17,747 nucleotides of DNA, taken from positions 1-17,747 of the forward strand of contig CAIZOZ010000043.1 of NCBI GenBank assembly GCA_903934745.1. The letters are read 5' to 3'. This DNA is from an uncultured cyanobacterium. Lineage in GTDB: Bacteria; Cyanobacteriota; Cyanobacteriia; PCC-6307; Cyanobiaceae. Shown piece after piece: positions 7,464 through 14,418 of this stretch. Under the pieces are notes generated by a model. The model did not search any database and was not told the origin of the DNA. It worked only from the letters and a program-made list of their open reading frames with translations. The stretch's first letter is position 1; each line of letters begins with the position of its first letter. Position numbers and translations under genes: made by a program.

Positions 7464-8249
7464 GTGCAGCTCGGAGAGTCACTGCTGCAGGGATCCAGCC
7501 GCCGCCAGGAGCTGCTGCCGATCCTGGCGGCGGCCGAAACGGCCCTGCGCACCTGGGAACCCACCTGGACGCCCCTGCTGGCGGCGGCGCTACGGGAGGA
7601 GGCCGAGCAACGGTTCGCCGCCCTCAGCGACCTGAGCCTGGCCAGCAGCGGCGGCTATGCGGGGGCGGAGCGCCGCCGGCTGCTGTTGCAGCGCTCCGAG
7701 CTGGCCCTGCCCGTGGAAAGCCTGGATGCGGGCTTATCCGGCCTCGAGATCAGCGGCAACTTTTTGTTTGATCCAGCCGAGCCCGACGATCTGCGCGCCG
7801 GATTGCAGGCCGCGGGCGCCGAGCCGGGCGCGCTGGGCGACCTCTGGATCCGCGGCGATCGGGGCGCCCAGGCGATCGTCTCGGCCGAGCTGGCCGAGCG
7901 GCTCGATGGCCAGCTCGGCCGGGTGCGCAGTGTGGAGGTGCGCTTCGAGGCACGGCCGATTGCCGATCTACAGCTGCCACCCCTGAGGATCGAGCGCAAG
8001 CTGACCACGGTGGAGGCCTCGCTGCGCCTCGATGCGGTGGGCTCGGCCGGCTTCGGCCTCTCGCGCAGTCGCCTGGTGGAACGCATCCGCCGCGGCGAGG
8101 TGCGCATCGACTGGCAACCAGTGACCAGCCCCAGCCGGGAACTGGCCCCGGGCCAGCGGGTGCAGCTGGAAGGCCGGGGCGAATTGCTGATCGAAGCTGC
8201 CGAACCTACCCAGCGTGGCCGCTGGCGGGTCACCTTGCGCAAGCGCTGA
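7464..8249 (+). CDS. Photosystem II S4 domain protein (YlmH-like RNA-binding protein)
   Basis: The 261-residue protein matches the cyanobacterial and plastid family named photosystem II S4 domain protein, related to YlmH. The name does not prove a role in photosystem II; the S4 domain is a small RNA-binding fold that suggests contact with ribosomal or other structured RNA. An N-terminal and central region (GGYAGAERRRLLL, FLFDPAEPDDLRAGL, LGDLWIRGDRGAQAIV) is followed by the S4 domain at about 183-245, including FGLSRSRLVERIRRGEVRID and a strand with PGQRVQLEGRGEL. The GTG start is four bases after the upstream stop, with GGAGG at 7449-7453 about ten bases ahead, so it is likely co-transcribed with the membrane protein gene before it. 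Confidence 0.88.
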   Translation: MQLGESLLQGSSRRQELLPILAAAETALRTWEPTWTPLLAAALREEAEQRFAALSDLSLASSGGYAGAERRRLLLQRSELALPVESLDAGLSGLEISGNFLFDPAEPDDLRAGLQAAGAEPGALGDLWIRGDRGAQAIVSAELAERLDGQLGRVRSVEVRFEARPIADLQLPPLRIERKLTTVEASLRLDAVGSAGFGLSRSRLVERIRRGEVRIDWQPVTSPSRELAPGQRVQLEGRGELLIEAAEPTQRGRWRVTLRKR

Positions 8250-8484
8250 ACGACAGCGGGCAGCAACAAGGCCGTGAGCGGCGTCCCGGCTCAGATCGCC
8301 AGCAGCTGTCCCGGCAAGCTCCGCTTCGGCAGTGGACGCCAACCCGGCGTGCACAGCGAGACGAGCTTGAGGGAACGGGCACCTGGAAGCCGACTGCTAA
8401 GTTGTGACCTTGAAAGCAGAGATTCAAACCAGCGGCTTCGGTCAGCTGGAATGATCGTGCTTTTCCCTGAGGGACCAGCCCCCA

Positions 8485-8556
8485 GGGCGATTAGCTCAGA
8501 GGTAGAGCACTACCTTGACACGGTAGGAGTCACTGGTTCGATTCCAGTATCGCCCA
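8485..8556 (+). tRNA. tRNA-Val (anticodon GAC)
   Basis: The full cloverleaf is visible. The 7-bp acceptor stem is GGGCGAT (8485-8491) with ATCGCCC (8549-8555), the D arm is GCTC...GAGC, and the anticodon stem CTACC/GGTAG surrounds the loop TTGACAC with anticodon GAC, which reads valine codons. The T arm is ACTGG-TTCGATT-CCAGT, and the discriminator base is A8556. The 3' CCA is not encoded, so it must be added after trimming. A run of six T at 8558-8563 may aid 3'-end formation. Confidence 0.97.
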
Positions 8557-8579
8557 CTTTTTTCAGCAGCCGTCAGCCC

Positions 8580-10043
8580 TTGAGCGATCCGACGCCCCTG
8601 CAGGCCGCTTCGCCCAGCTCCGCTGACCAGGTCGCATCGACCCAGCAGCCGGTCCGTCCCACCGTGATCCTCGGGCTGGGCCGTTCCGGCATCGGCGCCG
8701 CCCGGCTGCTGCGCCATCAACGGACGCCGGTGCTGCTGCTGGAAAGCCGCGACACCCCCGAGCTGGCCGCCCGGGCCGCCGAGCTCCAGGCTGAGGGCAT
8801 CGCCGTCCAGCTGGGCACCCCCCTGGCCCTGAGCAGCTTTGCCGCCCTGCCGCAACCTCCGGCGGCGGTGGTGGTGAGCCCCGGCATCCGCTGGGATCAC
8901 CCGGTGCTCCAACAGCTGCGGGCCCAAGGCATCCCGGTGCGAGGGGAAATGGTGATCGCCTGGCAGGCCACCCGCGATGTGCCCTGGATCGGCATCACCG
9001 GCACCAACGGCAAGACCACCGTCACCTATCTGGTGCAGCACCTGCTCAGCCAGGCCGGTCTGGATGCGCCCCTGTGCGGCAATGTCGGCTTCTCGGCGGC
9101 GGAACTGGCCCTGGAGCGGCTGCAGCCCGGCCAGCGGCGCCCCGACTGGCTGGTGGTGGAACTGAGCAGTTATCAGATCGAGGCCACCCCGGAGCTGGCA
9201 CCGGCCATCGGCCTCTGGACCACCCTCACCCCGGACCATCTCGAGCGCCACGGCAGCTTGGAGGCCTACCGGGCGATCAAGCGCCAGCTGCTGGAGAGCT
9301 CCGCCCTGCGCCTGCTCAACGCCGACGACCCCGACCTGCGAGCCCATGCCGCCAGCTGGGATCAGGCCGAGTGGATCACCGCCGGCGATCGCGACAGCCT
9401 GCCAGCCTCGATCGATCCGCTGTTGTGGATCGAGAACGGCCTGGTGTGCGGGCGTCAGGGGACCCTGTTCCCGGCCGACTGCCTGGCGATGCCTGGCGAG
9501 CACAATCGCCAGAACCTGCTGCTGGCCACCGCCGTCGCCCTGGAGGTGGGCCTGGAGCCGGCCGCGATCGCCGCCGCCTGCCGTCGCTTCCCGGGGGTGC
9601 CGCACCGGCTGGAGCGCCTGCGCGAACGGGCCGGCATCAGCTGGTTCAACGACAGCAAAGCCACCAACTACGACGCCGCCGAGGTGGCGCTCAAGGCCCT
9701 GGATGGACCTTTGGTGGTGCTGGCCGGCGGTGAAGCCAAGCAGGGGGAGTCCAAGGGCTGGTTGAACCAGTTGCAGCGCCAGGCGGCAGCGGTGGTGCTC
9801 TACGGCGCCGCCCGCCAGCAATTCGCCGCCCTGCTGGTCGGCAACGAGTACGGGGGCAGCGTGGTGGAGGTGGAAGGGCTGGCCGAGGCGGTGCCGATCG
9901 CCGCCGAGCTGGCCGCCGCCCATGGCTGCCGCAGCGTGCTGCTCTCACCTGCCTGCGCCAGCTTCGATCAATACCGCGATTTCGAGGCCCGTGGCGACCA
10001 CTTCCGCCAGCTCGTGAACGCCCTGCCGGAGCCAGGGGCATGA
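8580..10043 (+). CDS. murD: UDP-N-acetylmuramoyl-L-alanine--D-glutamate ligase
   Basis: MurD adds D-glutamate to UDP-MurNAc-L-alanine using ATP, in the cytoplasmic stage of peptidoglycan synthesis. The N-terminal Rossmann-like domain begins with VILGLGRSGIGAARLL, the ATP-binding P-loop is GITGTNGKTTVTYL (residues 138-151 from TTG 8580), and ELSSYQIE, TLTPDHLERHG, GEHNRQNLLLA, FPGVPHRLE, WFNDSKATNYDA and LSPACASFDQY follow in the Mur ligase order. The end is certain. The start is not: TTG 8580 gives 487 residues with a low-complexity leader, while GTG 8664 begins directly at the first strand and gives 459 residues. Neither has a clear ribosome site. The tRNA-Val gene ends 23 bases before TTG 8580. 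A longer frame running back through the tRNA gene is not credible. Confidence 0.93.
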   Translation: MSDPTPLQAASPSSADQVASTQQPVRPTVILGLGRSGIGAARLLRHQRTPVLLLESRDTPELAARAAELQAEGIAVQLGTPLALSSFAALPQPPAAVVVSPGIRWDHPVLQQLRAQGIPVRGEMVIAWQATRDVPWIGITGTNGKTTVTYLVQHLLSQAGLDAPLCGNVGFSAAELALERLQPGQRRPDWLVVELSSYQIEATPELAPAIGLWTTLTPDHLERHGSLEAYRAIKRQLLESSALRLLNADDPDLRAHAASWDQAEWITAGDRDSLPASIDPLLWIENGLVCGRQGTLFPADCLAMPGEHNRQNLLLATAVALEVGLEPAAIAAACRRFPGVPHRLERLRERAGISWFNDSKATNYDAAEVALKALDGPLVVLAGGEAKQGESKGWLNQLQRQAAAVVLYGAARQQFAALLVGNEYGGSVVEVEGLAEAVPIAAELAAAHGCRSVLLSPACASFDQYRDFEARGDHFRQLVNALPEPGA

Positions 10044-10089
10044 ACAGCCTGCCTACACTCGCCTCAGGCTGATCGGGAGCACGAAAACC

Positions 10090-10551
10090 ATGGCCTGGTG
10101 GTTGATGAAAAGCGAGCCGGAGGTGTATGGCCTCCAGCATCTGAAGGCAGAAGGCACCACCCTGTGGGATGGCATCCGTAACTACCAGGCACGCAACTTC
10201 ATGCGCACCATGGCCATCGGAGATCAGGTGTTCTTCTATCACTCCAACACCAAGCCACCAGGCATCGTCGGCCTGATGGAGGTGATCGAAACCGGCATCG
10301 TCGATCCGAGCCAATTCGATCCCGAGAACAAGTACTTCGACCCGGCGTCCAAGCCCGAATCGCCGCGCTGGGATTGCGCGCGGCTGCGCTACGGCCGCAG
10401 CTTCGCCACCCTGCTCAGCCTCGATCAACTGCGCGAGAAGTTCAGCGTCGAGGAGCTCAGCGTGGTACGCCGCGGCAACCGGCTGTCGATCCTGCCGGTG
10501 AGCGAGGCGAGCGCCAGGCGCCTCCTGGAGCTGCTGGGAGAACCAGCATGA
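10090..10551 (+). CDS. EVE domain-containing protein
   Basis: EVE domains belong to the PUA-like/YTH-related fold and are thought to bind modified bases in DNA or RNA; the physiological role in cyanobacteria is not established. The 153-residue protein is essentially one domain and shows the conserved landmarks in order: WWLMKSEPEVYG at the start, LWDGIRNYQARNFMRTM (25-41), GDQVFFYHSN (44-53), then GIVGLMEVIE (58-67), and a C-terminal part with SPRWDCARLRYGR. It begins 46 bases after murD on the same strand and may be read from the murD transcript. Its stop codon is followed by a gene-free stretch. The family call is firm; the ligand is unknown. Confidence 0.93.
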   Translation: MAWWLMKSEPEVYGLQHLKAEGTTLWDGIRNYQARNFMRTMAIGDQVFFYHSNTKPPGIVGLMEVIETGIVDPSQFDPENKYFDPASKPESPRWDCARLRYGRSFATLLSLDQLREKFSVEELSVVRRGNRLSILPVSEASARRLLELLGEPA

Positions 10552-10904
10552 GGATCCCTCATGGCGCCCGGCGGAAGGTGCCGGCAGGGGTTCCCGGTGC
10601 CGGTGGGATCAATCCGGGGCCTCGGGTGACCAGGTAGCCAAGGGCCGGGAAACGGGCCGGATCGGCCGCAACCGGAGAGCAGATCTGCCGACTTGAAGGA
10701 ACCGAAGATTCCGCCATGGCAGATCCGTCGAGAGCCAACCCGTGGGACTGCGGCCAGATAGGCACGGACTGCAGGGCCTCAGCCGATCCCAGCCTGATCG
10801 GGATGATGGTGGGCTGGCTCGGAGCCGAACCGGGCCGCGGCAGCTCGCGCTGTTGCCGTGTTGGTGCGGCTGGCCGGCCTGAGCCCTGAACCCCAACCTC
10901 GACC
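10552..10904. other. Gene-free spacer between convergent EVE and DUF1818 genes
   Basis: I see no credible gene. A 29-codon frame overlapping the EVE stop (ATGA at 10548) has no coding character. The stretch contains several inverted repeats: an imperfect one at 10581-10603 (CCGGCA / TGCCGG), a short perfect one at 10655-10667 (GGCCG-gat-CGGCC), and a longer nested one at 10682-10725. None has a T-run, so no clear terminator can be named for either flanking gene. Confidence 0.6.
10682..10725. repeat. Nested inverted repeat in the EVE-DUF1818 spacer
   Basis: GATCTGCC (10682-10689) is exactly complementary to GGCAGATC (10718-10725). Within the 28-base interval, GGAA (10698-10701) can pair with TTCC (10709-10712). 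No T-run follows on either strand. It could be a structured RNA element, a protein site or chance. Confidence 0.4.
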
Positions 10905-11312
10905 TCACTCCGCCAGCCCCAGGCGCGCCTCGATCGCCTCGAGAGCGGCGGCGAAAGGCCCACTGGCGGCGGCGCTCCAGGCCCCCTCCACAGCCCGCGC
11001 CTCGGCGCCGGGAGTGAGGACGAAGCGCAGTGACCAGAGGCGGCGATCCCCCTCGAGAGCGATCCAAAGACTGGATCCGGACTCGGCAGCGGGCAGCGGC
11101 AGCTCCAGATCCAGCTCCAGGCTCTCCTCGGCCATCAGCTGATCGGTCAGGGCCGCGTGCTGAAGCCGCAGGCGGCGGATGGCCCGCCAGAGAATTTCCA
11201 GCTCCTCGCGCGTGAACTCCACAGCCCAATCAGATCCACCGATCAGGGCGATGTAGGGGTGACGGGCCTGGTCCACCACCAGGCGCCACCCCTCTCCCTC
11301 ACAGACCTCCAC
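10905..11312 (-). CDS. DUF1818 family protein
   Basis: The sequence VEVCEGEGWRLVVDQARHPY, followed by IALIGGSDWAVEFTREELEI, matches the start of the DUF1818 family, small proteins known mainly from cyanobacteria and of unknown function. From GTG 11312 it has 135 residues. After a helical stretch (LWRAIRRLRLQ) come an acidic strand region (ESLELDLELPLP), a tryptophan-containing strand (GSSLWIALEGDRRLWSLRFV) and a final helix with AAALEAIEARLGLAE. GTG 11312 lies 13 bases after the rpoZ stop and starts right at the conserved region. A GTG at 11372 in the same frame would overlap rpoZ by 47 bases and is rejected. The close spacing suggests co-transcription with rpoZ. Confidence 0.82.
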   Translation of the reverse strand: MEVCEGEGWRLVVDQARHPYIALIGGSDWAVEFTREELEILWRAIRRLRLQHAALTDQLMAEESLELDLELPLPAAESGSSLWIALEGDRRLWSLRFVLTPGAEARAVEGAWSAAASGPFAAALEAIEARLGLAE

Positions 11313-11325
11313 CGCCCTGAACCGA

Positions 11326-11556
11326 TCAGCCGGGCAGCAGATCGGGCTGATCCTGCTCGTCGCTGAGCTCAACGATCGCCCGTTGCACCGGCTTGATCAT
11401 GCCGTCTTCGAGCAAACCATCAAAGTCATCGAAGCGACGCTGCTTGGCCCGATAAGCAATCCGCACCGTAGTGAGATAGCGATTGCTGGAATGACGAATC
11501 AGGCTCTCGGCGCGCTGGGCGAGTTCCTTGGGACTGAGATCGGCGCTGCTCTGCAT
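11326..11556 (-). CDS. rpoZ: DNA-directed RNA polymerase omega subunit
   Basis: Omega is a small subunit that helps assembly and stability of RNA polymerase by clamping the beta-prime (in cyanobacteria beta-prime/gamma split) subunits. The 76-residue protein from ATG 11556 matches the short picocyanobacterial form: ELAQRAESLIRHSSNRYLTT (11-30), VRIAYRAKQRRFDDFDGLLE (31-50), and the acidic tail AIVELSDEQDQPDLLPG. A GTG at 11592 would add 12 residues (MLVRGLWNLQSS) and is less likely. The gene is divergent from the Hsp70-family gene, 82 bases away, and is followed at once by the DUF1818 gene. Confidence 0.92.
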   Translation of the reverse strand: MQSSADLSPKELAQRAESLIRHSSNRYLTTVRIAYRAKQRRFDDFDGLLEDGMIKPVQRAIVELSDEQDQPDLLPG

Positions 11557-11638
11557 GCTGCTCTGAAGATTCCACAGACCTCGAACCAGCACCTTAGGCC
11601 AGGGGCCTTCCTAGAAAGGAGCGGATCGCCAGAGCTCC

Positions 11639-13246
11639 ATGCCCGGCACCCTCGCCATCGACCTGGGCAGCAGCACCACCGTGCTGGCCTGGCAGTGCGG
11701 CAGCGAACCGGCCCGCTTGCTGGACCTGCCCCCCTACAGCGTCGCTGAGCCCTGCGTCGTGCCCAGCCTGCTGTGGCTCAGTGCCCCGGGGGATCGACGG
11801 CCGCTGATCGGCCGCCAGGTGCTCGAGGCCGGCCTGGCCGATCGGCAGGAGCCAGCGCTCTGTCGCGATTTCAAGCGGCTGATCGGCGCCAGCCCGGCTG
11901 ACGGCTCGAGGGCGACTCCGAGGGCAGACACGGCGGCACTGCCCCAAGGCGGTGGCGCTGGCTGGCTGGGACCGGAGGCGGCAGGATCCCTGCTGCTGCA
12001 GTGCCTCTGGCAAGCGCTGCCCGCAGCCCTGCAGCCCGAGCGCCTGGTGCTCACCGCCCCGATCGAGACCTACCGGGGTTACCGGGCCTGGCTGCAGCAG
12101 GTGAGCCGCGATCTGCCGGTGGCGGACGTGGCCCTGGTGGATGAACCCACCGCCGCCGCCATCGGCGCCGGCCTGCCGGCGGGCAGTCGCGTGCTGGTGG
12201 TGGACCTGGGCGGCGGCACCATCGACCTCTCGCTGGTGGCCCTGGAAGGGGGCGAGGGTCGGGCCGCCCCGATCGCCCAGCTGCTGCGCTTCGCCGGCCG
12301 CAACCTCGAACGCAGCGGCCAGGCCCTGCGAACCGCCCGGGTGATCGCCAAGGCCGGCCTGGCCCTCGGCGGCCGCGACATCGATCGCTGGATCGCCGCC
12401 CACCTGGTGCCGGACCAGCCCGCCAGCGGCGCTTTGTTGCAGGCGGCCGAACGGTTGAAATGGGACCTGAGCGCCAGCGCCGACGAGCGCGACGAAGCCC
12501 TCCAGCTCTGGTCAGACGCCGAGCACGGCACCCGGGAGCTGCGGCTCAACCGGCGCCAACTGGAAGCCCTGCTGCGCAGCCATGGCCTGCTGGAGCAGCT
12601 CGATGCCCTGCTGGACAGCGTGTTGGCCGGCGCCCGCCGCGAGGGGCTGGCCCTGGACGCCATCGACGCCGTGCTGCCGGTGGGGGGCAGCAGCCGCATG
12701 CCCTTGATCCGCCACTGGCTCCAGGAGCGCTGCGCCGGCGTGCCGCTGCGCGGTGAACGCCCGGTGGAGGCCGTTGCCCTGGGGGCCCTGGCCCTGACCC
12801 CGGGTGTGCGCGTCAGGGATGTGCTGGCCCGGGGGGTTTCCCTGCGCTGCTGGGATCGGCGCAGTGGCAGCCATCACTGGCATCCCCTGTTCGTGGCGGG
12901 CCAGAGCTGGCCCACCGAGGCGCCCCTGGAGCTGGTGCTGGCCTGCAGCCGCGACGACCAACCGGACCTGGAGCTGCTGCTGGGGGAACCGCTGCCGGAG
13001 GAGCGGGGTGAAGTGATCTTCGAGGCGGGCCTGCCGCTGCTGCGGCGCCGCCCCACCGGCGCCGCCCGGGTGGAGCCCTGGCCGCTGACGCCACCGGCCC
13101 TGCCCCTGGCCGCCCCAGGCAGTCGTGGCGTGGATCGGCTGCGGCTGCGCTTCGCCATCAATGACGAGGGAATCCTGATGATGGAAGGCGAGGATCTGCT
13201 GAACGGGCAGCGGCTGGGCCCCCAACCCCTGGGACCGGTGCGCTGA
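11639..13246 (+). CDS. Short Hsp70-family (DnaK-like) protein without helical lid
   Basis: The 535-residue protein has the Hsp70/actin nucleotide-binding fold: phosphate-1 loop IDLGSST (7-13), VDEPTAAA (167-174), phosphate-2 loop VVDLGGGTIDLSLV (187-200), LGGRDID (243-249), the adenosine motif VLPVGGSSRMPLIRHWL (345-361), and the closing EAVALGALAL (377-386). The remaining 150 or so residues resemble a reduced beta substrate-binding part, ending with LRFAINDEGILMMEGEDLLN. There is no alpha-helical lid and no EEVD-like tail, and the protein is about 100 residues shorter than canonical DnaK. Folding of proteins is therefore uncertain; it may be a specialised chaperone or an ATP-dependent scaffold. 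It is divergent from rpoZ, and the next gene begins 72 bases downstream. The ATG start gives the expected N-terminus. Confidence 0.9.
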   Translation: MPGTLAIDLGSSTTVLAWQCGSEPARLLDLPPYSVAEPCVVPSLLWLSAPGDRRPLIGRQVLEAGLADRQEPALCRDFKRLIGASPADGSRATPRADTAALPQGGGAGWLGPEAAGSLLLQCLWQALPAALQPERLVLTAPIETYRGYRAWLQQVSRDLPVADVALVDEPTAAAIGAGLPAGSRVLVVDLGGGTIDLSLVALEGGEGRAAPIAQLLRFAGRNLERSGQALRTARVIAKAGLALGGRDIDRWIAAHLVPDQPASGALLQAAERLKWDLSASADERDEALQLWSDAEHGTRELRLNRRQLEALLRSHGLLEQLDALLDSVLAGARREGLALDAIDAVLPVGGSSRMPLIRHWLQERCAGVPLRGERPVEAVALGALALTPGVRVRDVLARGVSLRCWDRRSGSHHWHPLFVAGQSWPTEAPLELVLACSRDDQPDLELLLGEPLPEERGEVIFEAGLPLLRRRPTGAARVEPWPLTPPALPLAAPGSRGVDRLRLRFAINDEGILMMEGEDLLNGQRLGPQPLGPVR

Positions 13247-13318
13247 GCGTCCGCCGGCAAGGGCGCTGAGGACCTTGACTGCATACAACGGGTACAGCGC
13301 GCTCCCCGGCTCCCCCCC

Positions 13319-14146
13319 TTGGCCCTCCGCCAGCACAGGCTCCCCCGTTTCTGGCTGGCCATCACCCTCGGTTCGGTCGCCGTCGCTGTCGGTCTCGTCT
13401 ACTGGTGGGAACGGCAGTTGCCGAGCCGGATCGAACGGGCGGCGGCGACGGGCCAGCTGGATGACTGCCTGCGCTACGGCGAACAGCTGGCGGCCCTGAG
13501 CTGGCTGCCGCGAGGATCACCCCAGGAGCAGGCCCGCTGTCAGCGCCTGCGGGCTGAGCAGCTCTGGCGAGCCCAGCAATGGGACCAGGCCCTGGCTCTG
13601 CAGCGCCAACTGGTGCACTCCACCGCCGGCGTTGACGGCGATCGCCGCCGCTTGAAGCTCTGGCAGGAGTCCCTGCGCCAACAGGCGATGGCACGCTTCA
13701 CAGCCGGCGATCTCAACGGCGCCCTGGCGGCTCTGAAGCCGATCGGCGAGGCGCCCCGGGGCGATGGCAACAGCCTGGGCGATGAACTCACCGAGAACTG
13801 GAACCGCAACCGGGTACAACTGCAACGAGCGGAACAGCTCACCGCCCAGGCGCGCTGGTGGGAGGCCCTCGATGCCCTCAATCGCATCGACCACCCCTGG
13901 TGGCAACGCCGCAGCAGCGCCGTGCGGCAGCGCCTCGACCAGGGCATGAGCTCCCTGAAAGGGGTGGAGCGGGAGCACGAGAGCCATGGCGACCTGCCCC
14001 ATGGTGTCGATCCCCAGAAGCTCAACCGGGTCGTGCAGCAACACATCGCCGCCGGCATGGACGAATGGAAGGCCTTCGAGACCGGCTGCAAGCAGCTGGG
14101 CGGTCGGGTGGTGGAGGCGGGGCCGGAAACGACCTGCCAGCCCTAG
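13319..14146 (+). CDS. Membrane-anchored protein of unknown function, downstream of the Hsp70-family gene
   Basis: I do not recognise a named family. The 275-residue protein has a basic N-terminus, one transmembrane segment at about residues 11-30 (FWLAITLGSVAVAVGLVYWW), and then a long mostly helical region rich in glutamine, arginine, leucine and alanine, with repeat-like stretches such as LRAEQLWRAQQWDQALALQR and FTAGDLNGALAAL that recall TPR-type helical pairs. The C-terminal part, AAGMDEWKAFETGCKQLGGR, includes two late cysteines. Under the positive-inside rule the large domain would be outside the cytoplasm. The start is a TTG with no obvious ribosome site, so the N-terminus is provisional, although it fits the membrane segment. 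It lies 72 bases after the Hsp70-family gene and 11 bases before ftrV. Confidence 0.78.
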   Translation: MALRQHRLPRFWLAITLGSVAVAVGLVYWWERQLPSRIERAAATGQLDDCLRYGEQLAALSWLPRGSPQEQARCQRLRAEQLWRAQQWDQALALQRQLVHSTAGVDGDRRRLKLWQESLRQQAMARFTAGDLNGALAALKPIGEAPRGDGNSLGDELTENWNRNRVQLQRAEQLTAQARWWEALDALNRIDHPWWQRRSSAVRQRLDQGMSSLKGVEREHESHGDLPHGVDPQKLNRVVQQHIAAGMDEWKAFETGCKQLGGRVVEAGPETTCQP

Positions 14147-14157
14147 GGCCCGGGCCC

Positions 14158-14412
14158 ATGACAGGATTGCCGCCAAAGACAGACCCGGTGCCCATGCAGC
14201 CAGGCGATCAGGTGAAGGTATGCCAGAGCGTGGTGGTCTACAACCACCCGGAGCATCGCGGTGAGGCCTTCGATCTCGAGGGTCAGCAGGGGCTGGTGCA
14301 CCAGCTGCTCAACGACTGGAAGGGCCGACCGATCAGCCCGACCCTGCCGGTGGTGGTGGCCTTCGGCAAATACCGTGCCCACTTCCGGCCCGAGGAACTC
14401 ACCGCGGCCTGA
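14158..14412 (+). CDS. ftrV: Ferredoxin:thioredoxin reductase, variable chain
   Basis: The variable chain is the small SH3-like barrel subunit that pairs with the catalytic iron-sulfur chain (not in this window) to pass electrons from ferredoxin to thioredoxin in light-dependent redox regulation. It shows the family pattern: PGDQVKVCQSVVVYNHPEHR, then a GEAFDLEGQQGLV strand, WKGRPISPTLPVVVAF, and the end GKYRAHFRPEEL. From ATG 14158 it has 84 residues; ATG 14194 would give 72, closer to the common family length, and cannot be excluded since neither has a clear ribosome site. It starts 11 bases after the upstream membrane protein and converges with pyrR, with six bases between the stops. Confidence 0.9.
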   Translation: MTGLPPKTDPVPMQPGDQVKVCQSVVVYNHPEHRGEAFDLEGQQGLVHQLLNDWKGRPISPTLPVVVAFGKYRAHFRPEELTAA

Positions 14413-14418
14413 GGCGGC

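Noticed and set aside
6845..7564. N-terminal extension of serA by about 240 codons
   Set aside because: The extension reads the antisense of the gene at 6956-7459, while MTKVLVSDPID at 6844 is the normal SerA N-terminus.
8274..8579. Upstream extension of murD through the tRNA gene
   Set aside because: The frame passes through a perfect tRNA cloverleaf and its translation there has no protein character.
8496..9923. A 475-codon leftward open frame antisense to murD and covering the tRNA
   Set aside because: The opposite strand holds an intact murD with all its motifs and a complete tRNA-Val; the antisense translation has no recognisable motif.
10548..10637. A 29-codon frame overlapping the EVE gene stop by ATGA
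   Set aside because: The translation is arginine/glycine/proline-rich with no coding character, and overlaps of this type are common by chance.
11594..13336. Long leftward open frames antisense to the Hsp70-family gene
   Set aside because: They are antisense shadows of high-GC coding sequence, with glutamine/alanine/histidine-rich translations and no domains.
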